Shown here piece by piece: positions 1 to 7,688 of a DNA stretch of 28,963 nucleotides. The position numbers were made by a program, and so were the translations under genes. Source of the stretch: an uncultured Oscillibacter sp. (GTDB lineage: Bacteria > Bacillota_A > Clostridia > Oscillospirales > Oscillospiraceae); contig CAQVQZ010000006.1 in NCBI GenBank assembly GCA_948902155.1, positions 1 to 28,963 on the forward strand, in the 5' to 3' direction. The notes under the pieces are model-generated. The model was not told the origin of the DNA and ran no database searches. It worked only from the letters and a program-made list of their open reading frames with translations. Numbering within the stretch: the first letter of the stretch is position 1; every line of letters starts with the position of its first letter.

Positions 1-3000
1 TCTGCGTCTTCGGCCTGATGTTCGCCACGCAGCTCCAGATGGCCCTGATGCCGGACATGGAGATGCCCATGGCGGTGGTGGCCTGCTACTACACCGGCGC
101 CAGCCCCAGCGACATCGAGGAGCTGGTCACCCGGCCCCTGGAGGGCGCTATCATGTCCGTCCCCGGCGTGGATGAGATTTCCTCCACCTCCTCCGACGGC
201 GTGTGCCAGATTCAGATCACCTACGTGGAGGGCACGGACCTGGACATCGCCGCCACGAAGCTCCGGGAGCAGTTCGACCGGGTGAGCCTCCCGGAGGACG
301 CTATGGACCCGGTCATCATCAACATGAACCTCAGCGCCCTGATGCCCACGGCCATGATCGCCCTGGTGGGCGACGACCTGGCCCAGCTCCAGACCCTGGC
401 GGACGACGTGGTGGTCCCCGCCCTGGAACGCATCAACGGCGTGGCGCAGGTCACCGTCAACGGCGGCGTGGAGCAGCAGATCGCCGTGGAGCTGGACCCC
501 ACTCGCGCCGCAGGCTACGGGCTTTCCGCCTCCTACGTCTCCCAGTTCCTGGCGGGGCAGAACCTCATTTACCCCGGCGGCAGCCTGGAAAACGGCTCCA
601 AAAAGCTGACCGTCTCCACCGACGCCAAGTTCCACACCGTGGACGACGTGGCGAATATGATCCTCTCCCTCCCCACCGGCGGGGCCGTCCGCCTCTCCGA
701 GGTGGCCAACGTCACCCTGGAGGACAAGGACATGGAAGCCATGGCGAAATCCGGCGAGTCCGCCTGTGTGGTCCTCCAGGTTTCCAAGCAGTCCGCCGCT
801 AACGAGGTTTACGTCTCCGAGCAGGTGGTGAAACGGCTGGAGTCCCTGAAGGCCGACAATCCCAGCCTCCGCTGGTCCGCGCCCTACCTTGCCAGCGACT
901 ACATCAACCAGACCGTGGACGCCGCCTATCAGAACATTTTGCAGGGCGTGCTCCTGGCGGCGATTGTGGTGCTGCTGTTCCTCCGCCGGGGCGGGGCCAC
1001 GCTGACCATCGCCGTCTCCATGCCCATCTGCATCCTGACGGTGTTCGTGCTCATGCGGGCCTTTGACCTGACGCTGAACATGATGAGCCTGGGCGGCATC
1101 GCCATGGGCGTGGGCATGATCGTGGATAACTCCATCGTGGTTTTGGAGAATATCTACCGCTTCTCCGCCGACGGGCACGACCGGCAAAGTGCCTGCATCG
1201 AGGGCACCAAGGAGGTCACCAGCTCCGTGGTGGCGTCCACCCTGACCACAGAAGCCGTCTTTGTCCCCCTGGCCCTCACCGGCGGCATGGCGGGCATGAT
1301 GTTCAAGGATTTCTGCCTTACCATCGCGTCCCTGATTTTCGCATCCCTGGTCATTTCCCTGACCCTGGTGCCCCTTCTGTGCTACTTCACCCTGGACGAG
1401 GAGAAGGTCCGCCGCCGTCAGGAGAAACAGGCCGGGAAGGAGCCGGGCCTGCTGAAGCGTTTCGAGGAGAAGACTGCGGCCCTCTACCTGAAACTGCTGA
1501 ACCACTTCGTTCACCATCTCTTCCAGGGGATGCTGGTTTCCTTCGCCCTGGTGGCGCTGTTCGCCATTACTCTGGTCAACACGAAAATGGTGCTGATTCC
1601 CGACATGGACCAGGGCATGGTAAACCTCAGCGTCAGCATGCCCATCGGCTCCCAGCTGAACGAGACTTCCGCCATCGCCGACCGGATCAGCGGCATCGTG
1701 GAGGAGCGGACGCCGGAAATCCAAGAGATGTTCTATATCGCCTCCAACGAGTCCGTCACCATGATGATGGACGTGGGGACCCGGTCCCAGCGGGACCGGA
1801 GCAGCAACGACATCGCCGTGGACCTCCGGGCGGCGCTTCAGGACGTCGCGGGCTGTGAGATCACAGTTTCCGCCTCGGACAGCGAAGCCATGATGGGCGG
1901 CGGCGGGGACATCGCCGTGAACATCGAAGGCGACGACTACGACACCCTGGCTTTTCTGGCCAACGATTTGATTTCCCAGATTTCCGCCTTGCCGGACGCG
2001 GTGAATGTGAAAAGCTCCCTCTCCGACGAGATCCCCCAGGTGAAGGTCTCCGTCAACCGGGAAGCCGCCGCCCAGTACGGCCTTACCGCCGCCTCCATCG
2101 GCGCGGCGGTCCGGTCCGAGCTCACCGGCTCCACGGCGACGAAAGTCACCATCACGGGCCGGGAGCTGGACGTGGTGGTCCGGGGCAGCGGCGCGGCGGC
2201 GGAGAGCCTGGACGCCCTGCGGTCCATGGGCGTGCCCTCCGCCATGGGCGGGACGGTGCCCCTGGCCTCGGTGGCCAGCGTATCCATCGAGCAGGCCCCC
2301 CAGACCATCACACGGGACAACCAGACCCGGCAGGTGACGATTTCCGGCGACTCCGTCAGCGGCGACACCGCCGCCATGACGATGGCGATCTGGGAGATTC
2401 TGGATAACTACACCTTCCCCCAGGGCTACGCCGTGGAGACCGACGGCTCCTATGAGACGATGATGGAGAGCTTCGGCGACCTGCTGATCGCCCTGGCGGC
2501 GGCGCTGCTGCTGGTCTACTTCGTGCTGGCAGTGCAGTTCGAGTCCTTCCTGATGCCCGTCATGGTCATGCTGATTCTCCCGGTGGCCTTCACCGGGTCC
2601 CTGTTCGGCCTGCCGCTGACGGGGCGGGACCTGTCCATGCTGTCCCTGGTGTCCATCATCATGCTGGCGGGCACGGTGGTCAACTCCTCCATCATCCTGG
2701 TGGAGTACATCAAGATCCGCCGGGCCAGGGGCGAGGACCGGGAGACCGCCATCCTCCACGCCTGCCCCCTCCGGGTGCGGCCCATCCTCATGACCACGCT
2801 GACCACCATTCTGGCCATGGTGCCCATGGCTATGGGCATCGGCGAGACCAACGAGATGATGAGCGACATGGGCATCACCATGATCGCGGGCATGGTGATC
2901 TCCACCATCGTCACCCTGGTTTTCACGCCGGTCTACTACTCGGTGATCGACAATCTGAGCCGCATCTTCCGCCGGAAGAAGGGCGGCCCGAAGTCCGGAA

Positions 3001-3086
3001 AGCCCAAGCTCTTCCAGCGCAAGGCCAAGGAAGCCGCCGCCCAGGCGGATGCGTCCGCCGAAGCGCCGCTGCCCGCCGAAGTATAA
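1..3086 (+). CDS. RND-family efflux transporter permease, 5' truncated by the window edge
   Basis: Inner-membrane resistance-nodulation-division pump that exports drugs, lipids or other amphiphiles using the proton gradient. The frame is already open at base 3, so the first cytoplasmic segment and part of TM1 lie outside the window; about 1,027 residues are visible against 1,020-1,050 for the family. After the truncated first helix come a porter domain, a TM block containing GGIAMGVGMIVDNSIVVLEN (about bases 1094-1153), a second porter domain and a second TM block (about bases 2480-2960). The TM4 acidic pair that is Asp-Asp in AcrB is Asp-Asn here (VDNS), a variant I believe is common in Gram-positive and metal/HAE-like members. 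The C-terminus is a basic, Ala-rich cytoplasmic tail. A membrane-fusion partner would be expected upstream but cannot be seen. The substrate cannot be inferred. Confidence 0.93.
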   Translation, partial: CVFGLMFATQLQMALMPDMEMPMAVVACYYTGASPSDIEELVTRPLEGAIMSVPGVDEISSTSSDGVCQIQITYVEGTDLDIAATKLREQFDRVSLPEDAMDPVIINMNLSALMPTAMIALVGDDLAQLQTLADDVVVPALERINGVAQVTVNGGVEQQIAVELDPTRAAGYGLSASYVSQFLAGQNLIYPGGSLENGSKKLTVSTDAKFHTVDDVANMILSLPTGGAVRLSEVANVTLEDKDMEAMAKSGESACVVLQVSKQSAANEVYVSEQVVKRLESLKADNPSLRWSAPYLASDYINQTVDAAYQNILQGVLLAAIVVLLFLRRGGATLTIAVSMPICILTVFVLMRAFDLTLNMMSLGGIAMGVGMIVDNSIVVLENIYRFSADGHDRQSACIEGTKEVTSSVVASTLTTEAVFVPLALTGGMAGMMFKDFCLTIASLIFASLVISLTLVPLLCYFTLDEEKVRRRQEKQAGKEPGLLKRFEEKTAALYLKLLNHFVHHLFQGMLVSFALVALFAITLVNTKMVLIPDMDQGMVNLSVSMPIGSQLNETSAIADRISGIVEERTPEIQEMFYIASNESVTMMMDVGTRSQRDRSSNDIAVDLRAALQDVAGCEITVSASDSEAMMGGGGDIAVNIEGDDYDTLAFLANDLISQISALPDAVNVKSSLSDEIPQVKVSVNREAAAQYGLTAASIGAAVRSELTGSTATKVTITGRELDVVVRGSGAAAESLDALRSMGVPSAMGGTVPLASVASVSIEQAPQTITRDNQTRQVTISGDSVSGDTAAMTMAIWEILDNYTFPQGYAVETDGSYETMMESFGDLLIALAAALLLVYFVLAVQFESFLMPVMVMLILPVAFTGSLFGLPLTGRDLSMLSLVSIIMLAGTVVNSSIILVEYIKIRRARGEDRETAILHACPLRVRPILMTTLTTILAMVPMAMGIGETNEMMSDMGITMIAGMVISTIVTLVFTPVYYSVIDNLSRIFRRKKGGPKSGKPKLFQRKAKEAAAQADASAEAPLPAEV

Positions 3087-3104
3087 GTTTGTTTACCCTC
3101 TCAC

Positions 3105-3139
3105 GCCGCCGGCGTCCGCCGAAAGGCGCCGCCGGCGGC
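3105..3139 (+). terminator. GC-rich hairpin after the RND gene
   Basis: Starting about 20 bases after the RND stop codon, gccgccggcg pairs with cgccggcggc, and inside this a second short stem (cgcc/ggcg) closes a GAAA tetraloop. Only a weak T-containing tail (ctttct) follows, so it may be a poor terminator or a 3'-end stabiliser. The exact boundaries are approximate. Confidence 0.5.
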
Positions 3140-3218
3140 GCTTTCTATTCCAGGAAACCGCCTTTTCCGCATAAAAAATCCCCGGCGGGAGAACCTACCC
3201 CAAAAGGGAGGTTTTTCA

Positions 3219-3575
3219 ATGGATTATCTCAACGCGTTCTTCTGCGGCGGCATCCTCTGCGCCATCGGGCAGATTCTCATTGACAAGACCCAGCTCACCC
3301 CGGCCCGGATTCTGACGGGCTACGTGGTGGCGGGGGTCGTCCTCAGCGCCGTGGGGCTTTACGAACCCCTGGCCTCCTGGGGCGGGGCCGGGGCCACGGT
3401 GCCCCTGACGGGCTTCGGCCATCTCCTGGCCAAGGGCGTGCAGAAATCCGTGGCGGTGGACGGCTGGCTGGGCGTTTTCACCGGGGGCCTGACGGCGGCG
3501 GCGGGAGGCATCACCGCCGCGGTGGTCTTTGCCGCCGTCATGGCGGCGCTGGCGAAGCCCGGCGGGAAACGGTAA
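3219..3575 (+). CDS. spoVAE: Stage V sporulation protein AE (SpoVAE)
   Basis: Small membrane protein of the SpoVA channel in the spore inner membrane, which moves dipicolinic acid into the forespore and out again at germination. The 118 residues match the full family length. Recognisable family stretches are GQILIDKTQLTPARILTGY (about residues 17-35), GLYEPLASWGGAGATVPLTG (about 46-65) and the C-terminal TM with GVFTGGL. Three to four hydrophobic segments cover most of the protein. The start is supported by GGGAGG about 9 bases upstream. In most spore formers this gene follows spoVAC and spoVAD; neither is next to it here. Its presence argues that the organism is a spore former or recently descended from one. 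Confidence 0.92.
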   Translation: MDYLNAFFCGGILCAIGQILIDKTQLTPARILTGYVVAGVVLSAVGLYEPLASWGGAGATVPLTGFGHLLAKGVQKSVAVDGWLGVFTGGLTAAAGGITAAVVFAAVMAALAKPGGKR

Positions 3576-3649
3576 GCGTTCCCCGGACATCCGGAGATTG
3601 GGGAGAGACGGGCGGTGGAACCATCGGCAGACGGACCATATCCAAGGTG

Positions 3650-3663
3650 TTCTATCGATAGAA
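3650..3663. repeat. Perfect 14-bp palindrome
   Basis: ttctatcgatagaa is a perfect palindrome in the gap between spoVAE and the next gene. Its arms (ttctat/atagaa) are the same as the apical stem of the structured repeats at 5684-5749 and 20464-20529, so it could be a collapsed remnant of one. An operator is the alternative. Confidence 0.4.
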
Positions 3664-3670
3664 TGGCAAA

Positions 3671-3696
3671 TGTAGGGGCGGCTACCAGCCGCCCCC
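3671..3696. repeat. Short palindromic repeat, copy 1 (REP-like)
   Basis: tgtaggggcggctaccagcc, continuing with gcccc, forms a 9-bp stem (ggggcggct/agccgcccc) around a 3-base loop. A nearly identical unit lies at 5544-5567 with the loop changed from acc to atc. Both are intergenic, which suggests a dispersed REP-like element. Confidence 0.7.
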
Positions 3697-3781
3697 TCTT
3701 CTTCGCCCTCCGGTTTTCCGGTAAAGCCCCCAACGTCTCAGAAAAATGTCATGAAATTGTTACCCCTTTCCGGCGGGAATC

Positions 3782-3790
3782 TGGTATACT
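3782..3790 (+). promoter_or_regulatory. Extended -10 promoter for the deacetylase-like lipoprotein gene
   Basis: TGgTATACT is an extended -10 element (TG at 3782-3783, TATACT at 3785-3790), 38 bases before the start codon. No good -35 lies at 16-18 bases; the TTGTTA upstream is too far, which fits extended -10 use. Confidence 0.55.
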
Positions 3791-3827
3791 TGATTTACAG
3801 ATTTTTCGACAGAAAGGAACCGACGCC

Positions 3828-5039
3828 ATGCGCCGTTTATTGAGCTTTCTTTTGCTGCTGTTGCTGCTGCTCACCGCCTGCTCCGCCCCGCCGCCGGAGC
3901 CGGAACCGGCGGAGCCCTCCCCGGAGGTCCCCGAGGCCCCGGCGGAAGCGCTTCCCCCGGAGCCAGAACCCGAGCCTTACGAGATTGGCGACCCCACCGT
4001 GGAGCGGGAGGGCTGCGCGCCCTGGAACGGCATCGTGGAGCACCTGTTTTTCCATCCCGTCATCGCCTACCCCGAGCTGGCCTTCGACGGCGACTCCCAG
4101 GCCAACGGCCTGGACGACTTCATGGTCACCGTGGACGAGTACAACAAGATTCTGCAAAGCGTCTACGACAAGGGCTACGTTCTGGTGGACATCAACAGCG
4201 TCTGGCGGGAGGAGGCAGGGGAGGACGGACAGCCCAAAATGGTCCGGAACACCCTCTATCTCCCCGAGGGGAAGAAGCCCCTCATCCTCAGCTACGACGA
4301 CACGAATTACTACCCCTACATGCTGGAAAACGGCCTGACCTACAAGCTCATCATCGGGGACGACCTGAAAATCGCCTCCTGGGGGAAGGACCCCCAGGGC
4401 AATGAGGTGGTCAGCCGGGACCTGGACGCCATCCCGATTCTGGACAAGTTCGTGGAGGAACACCCGGACTTCTCCCCCTTCGGGGCCAAGGGCTGTCTGA
4501 GCCTGACGGGCTACGAGGGCATCCTGGGCTACCGGACCCAGACGGACACCAAGGTCTGGGACGACGAGAAGGAGGCCAACCGCCAGAAGGAGCGGGAGGC
4601 CGTCAAGCCCATCATCGAAGAGCTCCGCCGCACCGGCTGGACCTTCGGAAGCCACACCTGGGGGCACATCCGCCTGGGCGACGGCAACATGGACCGCATC
4701 CGGGCCGACACCCAGCGCTGGCTGGACGAGGTGGGGAGCCTGGTGGGCCCCACCACCATCCTCTTCTATCCCTACGGAGAGCGCCCCGACGGAAACGACG
4801 TCAAGAAGACCGGCCCCGCCTTCCAGTATTTACATAGCCAGGGCTTCCGGGTCTTCTGCTCCGTGGGCATCGAGAGTTACAGCGCCATTAAAAAGGATAT
4901 CTGCGCCGTCATCTGCGACCGCCTCCACCCCGACGGCACCACCCTCCGCCATTCCCGGGACCGCTATTTGCAGTTCTATGACGCCAAGGACATCATAGAT
5001 TTGGATGTCCGTCCCCAGAGAGAGGTGAGCTGGGCGTGA
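3828..5039 (+). CDS. Polysaccharide-deacetylase-like (NodB-fold) lipoprotein
   Basis: Predicted cell-surface lipoprotein, 403 residues. A basic start, a run of leucines and the lipobox LTAC give lipidated Cys18, followed by a Pro/Glu-rich linker (about residues 20-55). The catalytic region resembles carbohydrate esterase family 4: Asp157/Asp158 in LSYDDT, His276 and His280 in SHTWGH, and a later FYPYGE segment. These are the usual metal-binding Asp-His-His set and a supporting motif. The insertion between the motifs is longer than in simple NodB domains. The start at 3828 is chosen because AGAAAGGA lies just upstream and a lipoprotein signal begins there; the frame is open further upstream, but that would bury the signal. 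Likely substrate: N- or O-acetylated wall polymer or an external glycan. This is inference. Confidence 0.82.
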   Translation: MRRLLSFLLLLLLLLTACSAPPPEPEPAEPSPEVPEAPAEALPPEPEPEPYEIGDPTVEREGCAPWNGIVEHLFFHPVIAYPELAFDGDSQANGLDDFMVTVDEYNKILQSVYDKGYVLVDINSVWREEAGEDGQPKMVRNTLYLPEGKKPLILSYDDTNYYPYMLENGLTYKLIIGDDLKIASWGKDPQGNEVVSRDLDAIPILDKFVEEHPDFSPFGAKGCLSLTGYEGILGYRTQTDTKVWDDEKEANRQKEREAVKPIIEELRRTGWTFGSHTWGHIRLGDGNMDRIRADTQRWLDEVGSLVGPTTILFYPYGERPDGNDVKKTGPAFQYLHSQGFRVFCSVGIESYSAIKKDICAVICDRLHPDGTTLRHSRDRYLQFYDAKDIIDLDVRPQREVSWA

Positions 5040-5092
5040 AGCGCTCCGCCGCCCCCGCTGCATTCCGACATCAGATAAGGAGGAAACACGCC

Positions 5093-5509
5093 ATGACAAG
5101 AGAAGAACTGAAAGCCGCCGCCGTCGCCATGCTGGACCGGGCCTATATCCCCTACTCCCACTTCCCCGTGGGCGCGGCGCTGGAGTGCTCCGACGGCACG
5201 GTCTTTACCGGCTGCAACATCGAAAACGCCGCCTACTCCCCCACCATCTGCGCCGAGCGGACCGCCGTGGCCAAGGCCGTCAGCGAGGGGCACCGGGACT
5301 TCGTCCGCATCGTCGTGGCGGGGCGCTGCGAGGATTTCTGCGTCCCCTGCGCTGTCTGCCGGCAGGTGCTCTATGAGTTCGCCCCGGATATGGAGATCAT
5401 CTGTCTCAACGGCAAGGGCGAGGAGCTGGTCCGCTCCCTCCGGGAGCTGTTGCCCCACGGTTTCGGCCCGGCCTACCTGCTGAAAGACGAGGCCGCGCCC
5501 GACGCGTAA
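5093..5509 (+). CDS. cdd: Cytidine deaminase
   Basis: Zinc enzyme of pyrimidine salvage that converts cytidine or deoxycytidine to uridine or deoxyuridine in the cytoplasm. The 138 residues match the small homotetrameric type (B. subtilis Cdd size). Zinc ligands Cys53, Cys86 and Cys89 and the catalytic Glu55 are in CAERTA and PCAVCRQ; the substrate segment NIENAAYSP is at 42-50. The ATG at 5093 is chosen because TAAGGAGGA lies 7-8 bases upstream; an in-frame start at 5036 would overlap the previous stop and lacks a site. It follows the lipoprotein gene by 53 bases and could be co-transcribed with it. Confidence 0.95.
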   Translation: MTREELKAAAVAMLDRAYIPYSHFPVGAALECSDGTVFTGCNIENAAYSPTICAERTAVAKAVSEGHRDFVRIVVAGRCEDFCVPCAVCRQVLYEFAPDMEIICLNGKGEELVRSLRELLPHGFGPAYLLKDEAAPDA

Positions 5510-5543
5510 TCAACGGCACCCCCTCTCCCATGGGTTCCACCCA

Positions 5544-5567
5544 TGTAGGGGCGGCTATCAGCCGCCC
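5544..5567. repeat. Short palindromic repeat, copy 2 (REP-like)
   Basis: tgtaggggcggctatcagcc followed by gccc: the same unit as at 3671-3696, with stem gggcggct/agccgccc. It lies in the 363-base gap after cdd, just before the larger structured repeat. Confidence 0.7.
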
Positions 5568-5629
5568 GCGTCTCCGCAAGCGCCGGACTCTAAAGAATAA
5601 CAGCGCAAAAAGCGCAATGTCATTAAATT

Positions 5630-5800
5630 AAGCAGGGGATAAAAAGGCCCCTTTTGAAAGGGGCTCCGCCCGAAGGGCGGTGGGGATTGTCCGCAGAGAC
5701 TTTCTTCTATTGCAAGACAGGAAATAGAAGGAAATCCCTGCGACAATCCTCCGTCACGGCTTCGCCGTGCCACCTCCTTTCAAAAGGAGGCTTCCTTCCT
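5630..5800. repeat. Structured dispersed repeat, copy A (short form)
   Basis: An intergenic element built as a chain of hairpins: gccccttttgaaaggggc (5647-5664), ccgcccgaagggcgg (5666-5680), a long hairpin with base ggattgtccgcag/ctgcgacaatcc (5684-5749) and apical stem cttctatt/aatagaag, then cacggcttcgccgtg (5755-5769) and cctcctttcaaaaggagg (5773-5790). The core is almost identical to the reverse complement of 28508-28610 and is structurally the same as 20427-20529. The flanks tcatt-N3-ttaag (left) and cttaactgaatga (right) look like short terminal inverted repeats. It encodes no protein. MITE-like is the best label. Confidence 0.8.
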
Positions 5801-5821
5801 TAACTGAATGAAATTGACAAA

Positions 5822-5849
5822 AAGCGGCCCTCCATTCGGAGGGCCGCTT
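5822..5849 (-). terminator. Intrinsic terminator of the sugar ABC transporter operon
   Basis: A 12-bp perfect stem (core gcggccctcc/ggagggccgc) with a 4-base loop. Read on the minus strand it is followed by TTTTTG, 24 bases past the stop of the MalG-type permease gene. Confidence 0.85.
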
Positions 5850-5872
5850 CGTTTCAGTCCACGCAGGCCCTC

Positions 5873-6715
5873 TCAGCCCTTGACGGAACCGGCGGTCATG
5901 CTGGCGCAGACCTGCTCTTGGAAAATCGCGAACACGATGATGCTGGGAATCACCGCGATGGTGATGGCGGCGAACATCGCCGTGTAGTTGAAGCTGAACT
6001 GGGACGTGAAGTAGCTCAGGGACAGAGGCAGGGTCCGGGTGTCCGCGGAGCTGGTCAGCAGCAGGGCGAAGGTGAACTCGTTCCAGCTCTCCAGGAAGGT
6101 CAGCACCCCCGCGCTGGCCAGGCCGCCCTTGGCGCAGGGCATCATCACCTGGATGAAGGTGCGGAAGAAGCCCGCGCCGTCGATATAGGCCGCTTCCTCC
6201 AGCTCCTTGGGGATGGAGGAGAACGCGGAGCGCAAAATCATCAGGGAGATGGGCATGTTCAGCGCCGTGTAGACCAGGATCAGCGCCGCCTTGGTGTCGT
6301 AGAGGCCCAGCTTCGTGATGACGGAGTACACCGGGTTCATCAGCGCCGTGGTGGGCAGCACCATGGACAGGGAGAGGATGCCGAAAATCAGGTTCTTGCC
6401 CCGGAACTGCTTCTTGGCGAAGATGTACCCCGCCATGGAGAGGCAGAACACGTTCAGCACCGTGGTGATCACCGCCACCAGAAGGCTGTTGCCGAAGAAT
6501 TTCAGGATGGGGGCCATATCCAGGGCCTGCTTGTAGCCGTCAAAGCCGAAGCTCTTAGGCAGCGCCAGGCCGTTGGAGAGGATTTCCTTGTTCGTCTTGA
6601 AGGAGGACAGGATGACCCAGATGATGGGGAACAGGGCCACCATCACACAGGAGGCCATGAAGACATAGGCCAAGACGCGGAAAATTTTCTTTCCAGGTTC
6701 TGCTTTCATTTCCAT
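5873..6715 (-). CDS. Carbohydrate ABC transporter permease, MalG type
   Basis: One of two inner-membrane subunits of a CUT1-type sugar importer. The 280 residues contain six predicted TM segments (about 11-35, 75-98, 108-130, 143-163, 199-221, 246-266). The cytoplasmic EAA loop (about 174-193; EEAAYIDGAG then FIQVMMP) is where the ATPase docks. The C-terminus ends in SVKG, typical of MalG relatives. The ATG lies 7 bases after the upstream permease stop, so the two genes are translationally close, and the ribosome site falls at that junction. It is the last gene of the operon binding protein, MalF-like, MalG-like. No ATPase gene lies in the window; in this class a shared MsmX-type ATPase often serves. 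Confidence 0.93.
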   Translation of the reverse strand: MEMKAEPGKKIFRVLAYVFMASCVMVALFPIIWVILSSFKTNKEILSNGLALPKSFGFDGYKQALDMAPILKFFGNSLLVAVITTVLNVFCLSMAGYIFAKKQFRGKNLIFGILSLSMVLPTTALMNPVYSVITKLGLYDTKAALILVYTALNMPISLMILRSAFSSIPKELEEAAYIDGAGFFRTFIQVMMPCAKGGLASAGVLTFLESWNEFTFALLLTSSADTRTLPLSLSYFTSQFSFNYTAMFAAITIAVIPSIIVFAIFQEQVCASMTAGSVKG

Positions 6716-6722
6716 TCCCTCC

Positions 6723-7595
6723 TCAGTCGTCCTCGTGCATGGCGAAAACGTGATTGATGATGGTCATCGTAACAAAGCCCACGGCGATGATAATGACGCC
6801 GATGGCGTTGGCATAGCCGTAATTGTTGGATTTCATGGTGGTGTACAGATACAGCGGCAGGTTCGTCGTGGTGGAGCCGGGGCCGCCGCCGGTGGTGATG
6901 TACAGCATGGAGAACATTTGCAGCATGTAAGTCGCCGCCATGATGACGGTGGTGCCCACCATCCGCTTCACCATGGGGAACATCACCAGCACGTCGATCT
7001 GGAAGCTGGTAGCCCCGTCCACCTTCGCCGCCTCGATGATGCTGACGTCCGTGCTCAGGCACTGGGCCAGGATCAGCGTCGTGGTGTATCCGGCGAAGAG
7101 GAACCAGGTCATGGTGACGGCGGGAAAGGCGGTGCCGTTTTCAAAGAGCCAGTTGTGCTGGAGGCTCTCCAGGCCCAGGGCCTTGAGGATGGAGTTGAGC
7201 GCGCCGTACTGGGGGTTGAAGATGTTCAGGAAGATCATGGCGATGGCGGACTGGGAGATGATGTTGGGAATCATGTAGGTGACCCGCACGAACTTCCAGC
7301 CCCTGGGCTTCTTGTAGAGGACGAAGGCCAGCAGCGTGCCCATGAAGACGTGGAGGACGCAGTGGATGAGAATCCACACCAGCGTGTTCCGGAAGATGCC
7401 CCAGAATTTGGGGTCCTGGGTGAAGAGCTTGACGAAGTTGTCAAGGCCGACAAATTCGAAGGTCCGGGGCAGCAGACGGTAGTCGAACAGGGACGTGCCG
7501 AACACCATGACCAGGGGGATGGCGAAAATCAGCAGAAAGATGATGCAGGTCGGAGCCAGAAACAGGATGATCCAACCAGTATTTTTCTTTTTCAT
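6723..7595 (-). CDS. Carbohydrate ABC transporter permease, MalF type
   Basis: First permease subunit of the CUT1-type importer, 290 residues, without the long extra periplasmic domain of E. coli MalF, as usual in Firmicutes. About six TM segments begin at residue 8. The EAA loop is at about 188-207 (EAAKVDGATS followed by DVLVMFP), and TTGGGPGSTT (about 233-242) is the usual loop before the last helices. The start is supported by AAGGAGAGG about 8 bases upstream on the minus strand. It is separated from the binding-protein gene by 93 bases that contain a strong hairpin (7633-7670) and is 7 bases from the MalG-type gene. Confidence 0.93.
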   Translation of the reverse strand: MKKKNTGWIILFLAPTCIIFLLIFAIPLVMVFGTSLFDYRLLPRTFEFVGLDNFVKLFTQDPKFWGIFRNTLVWILIHCVLHVFMGTLLAFVLYKKPRGWKFVRVTYMIPNIISQSAIAMIFLNIFNPQYGALNSILKALGLESLQHNWLFENGTAFPAVTMTWFLFAGYTTTLILAQCLSTDVSIIEAAKVDGATSFQIDVLVMFPMVKRMVGTTVIMAATYMLQMFSMLYITTGGGPGSTTTNLPLYLYTTMKSNNYGYANAIGVIIIAVGFVTMTIINHVFAMHEDD

Positions 7596-7632
7596 AAACG
7601 GCCTCTCCTTGGAGCGAGTTTGGAGCGGGTAT

Positions 7633-7670
7633 GGACAGACGGGGCCGCCGGGCGGCAGCCCCGTCTGTCC
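7633..7670 (-). promoter_or_regulatory. Intergenic hairpin between binding-protein and permease genes
   Basis: A perfect 12-bp stem (ggacagacgggg/ccccgtctgtcc) with a smaller GC stem inside its loop. No T-tract follows on the minus strand. This position and lack of a T-tract fit a processing or stability hairpin that keeps the binding-protein mRNA more abundant than that of the permeases, as known in maltose-type operons. Partial termination is the alternative. Confidence 0.6.
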
Positions 7671-7688
7671 TGGGCAGGGAATATGGAG

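Noticed and set aside
5630..5800. Possible insertion sequence
   Set aside because: No transposase frame fits inside; only a non-autonomous (MITE-like) label is supported.
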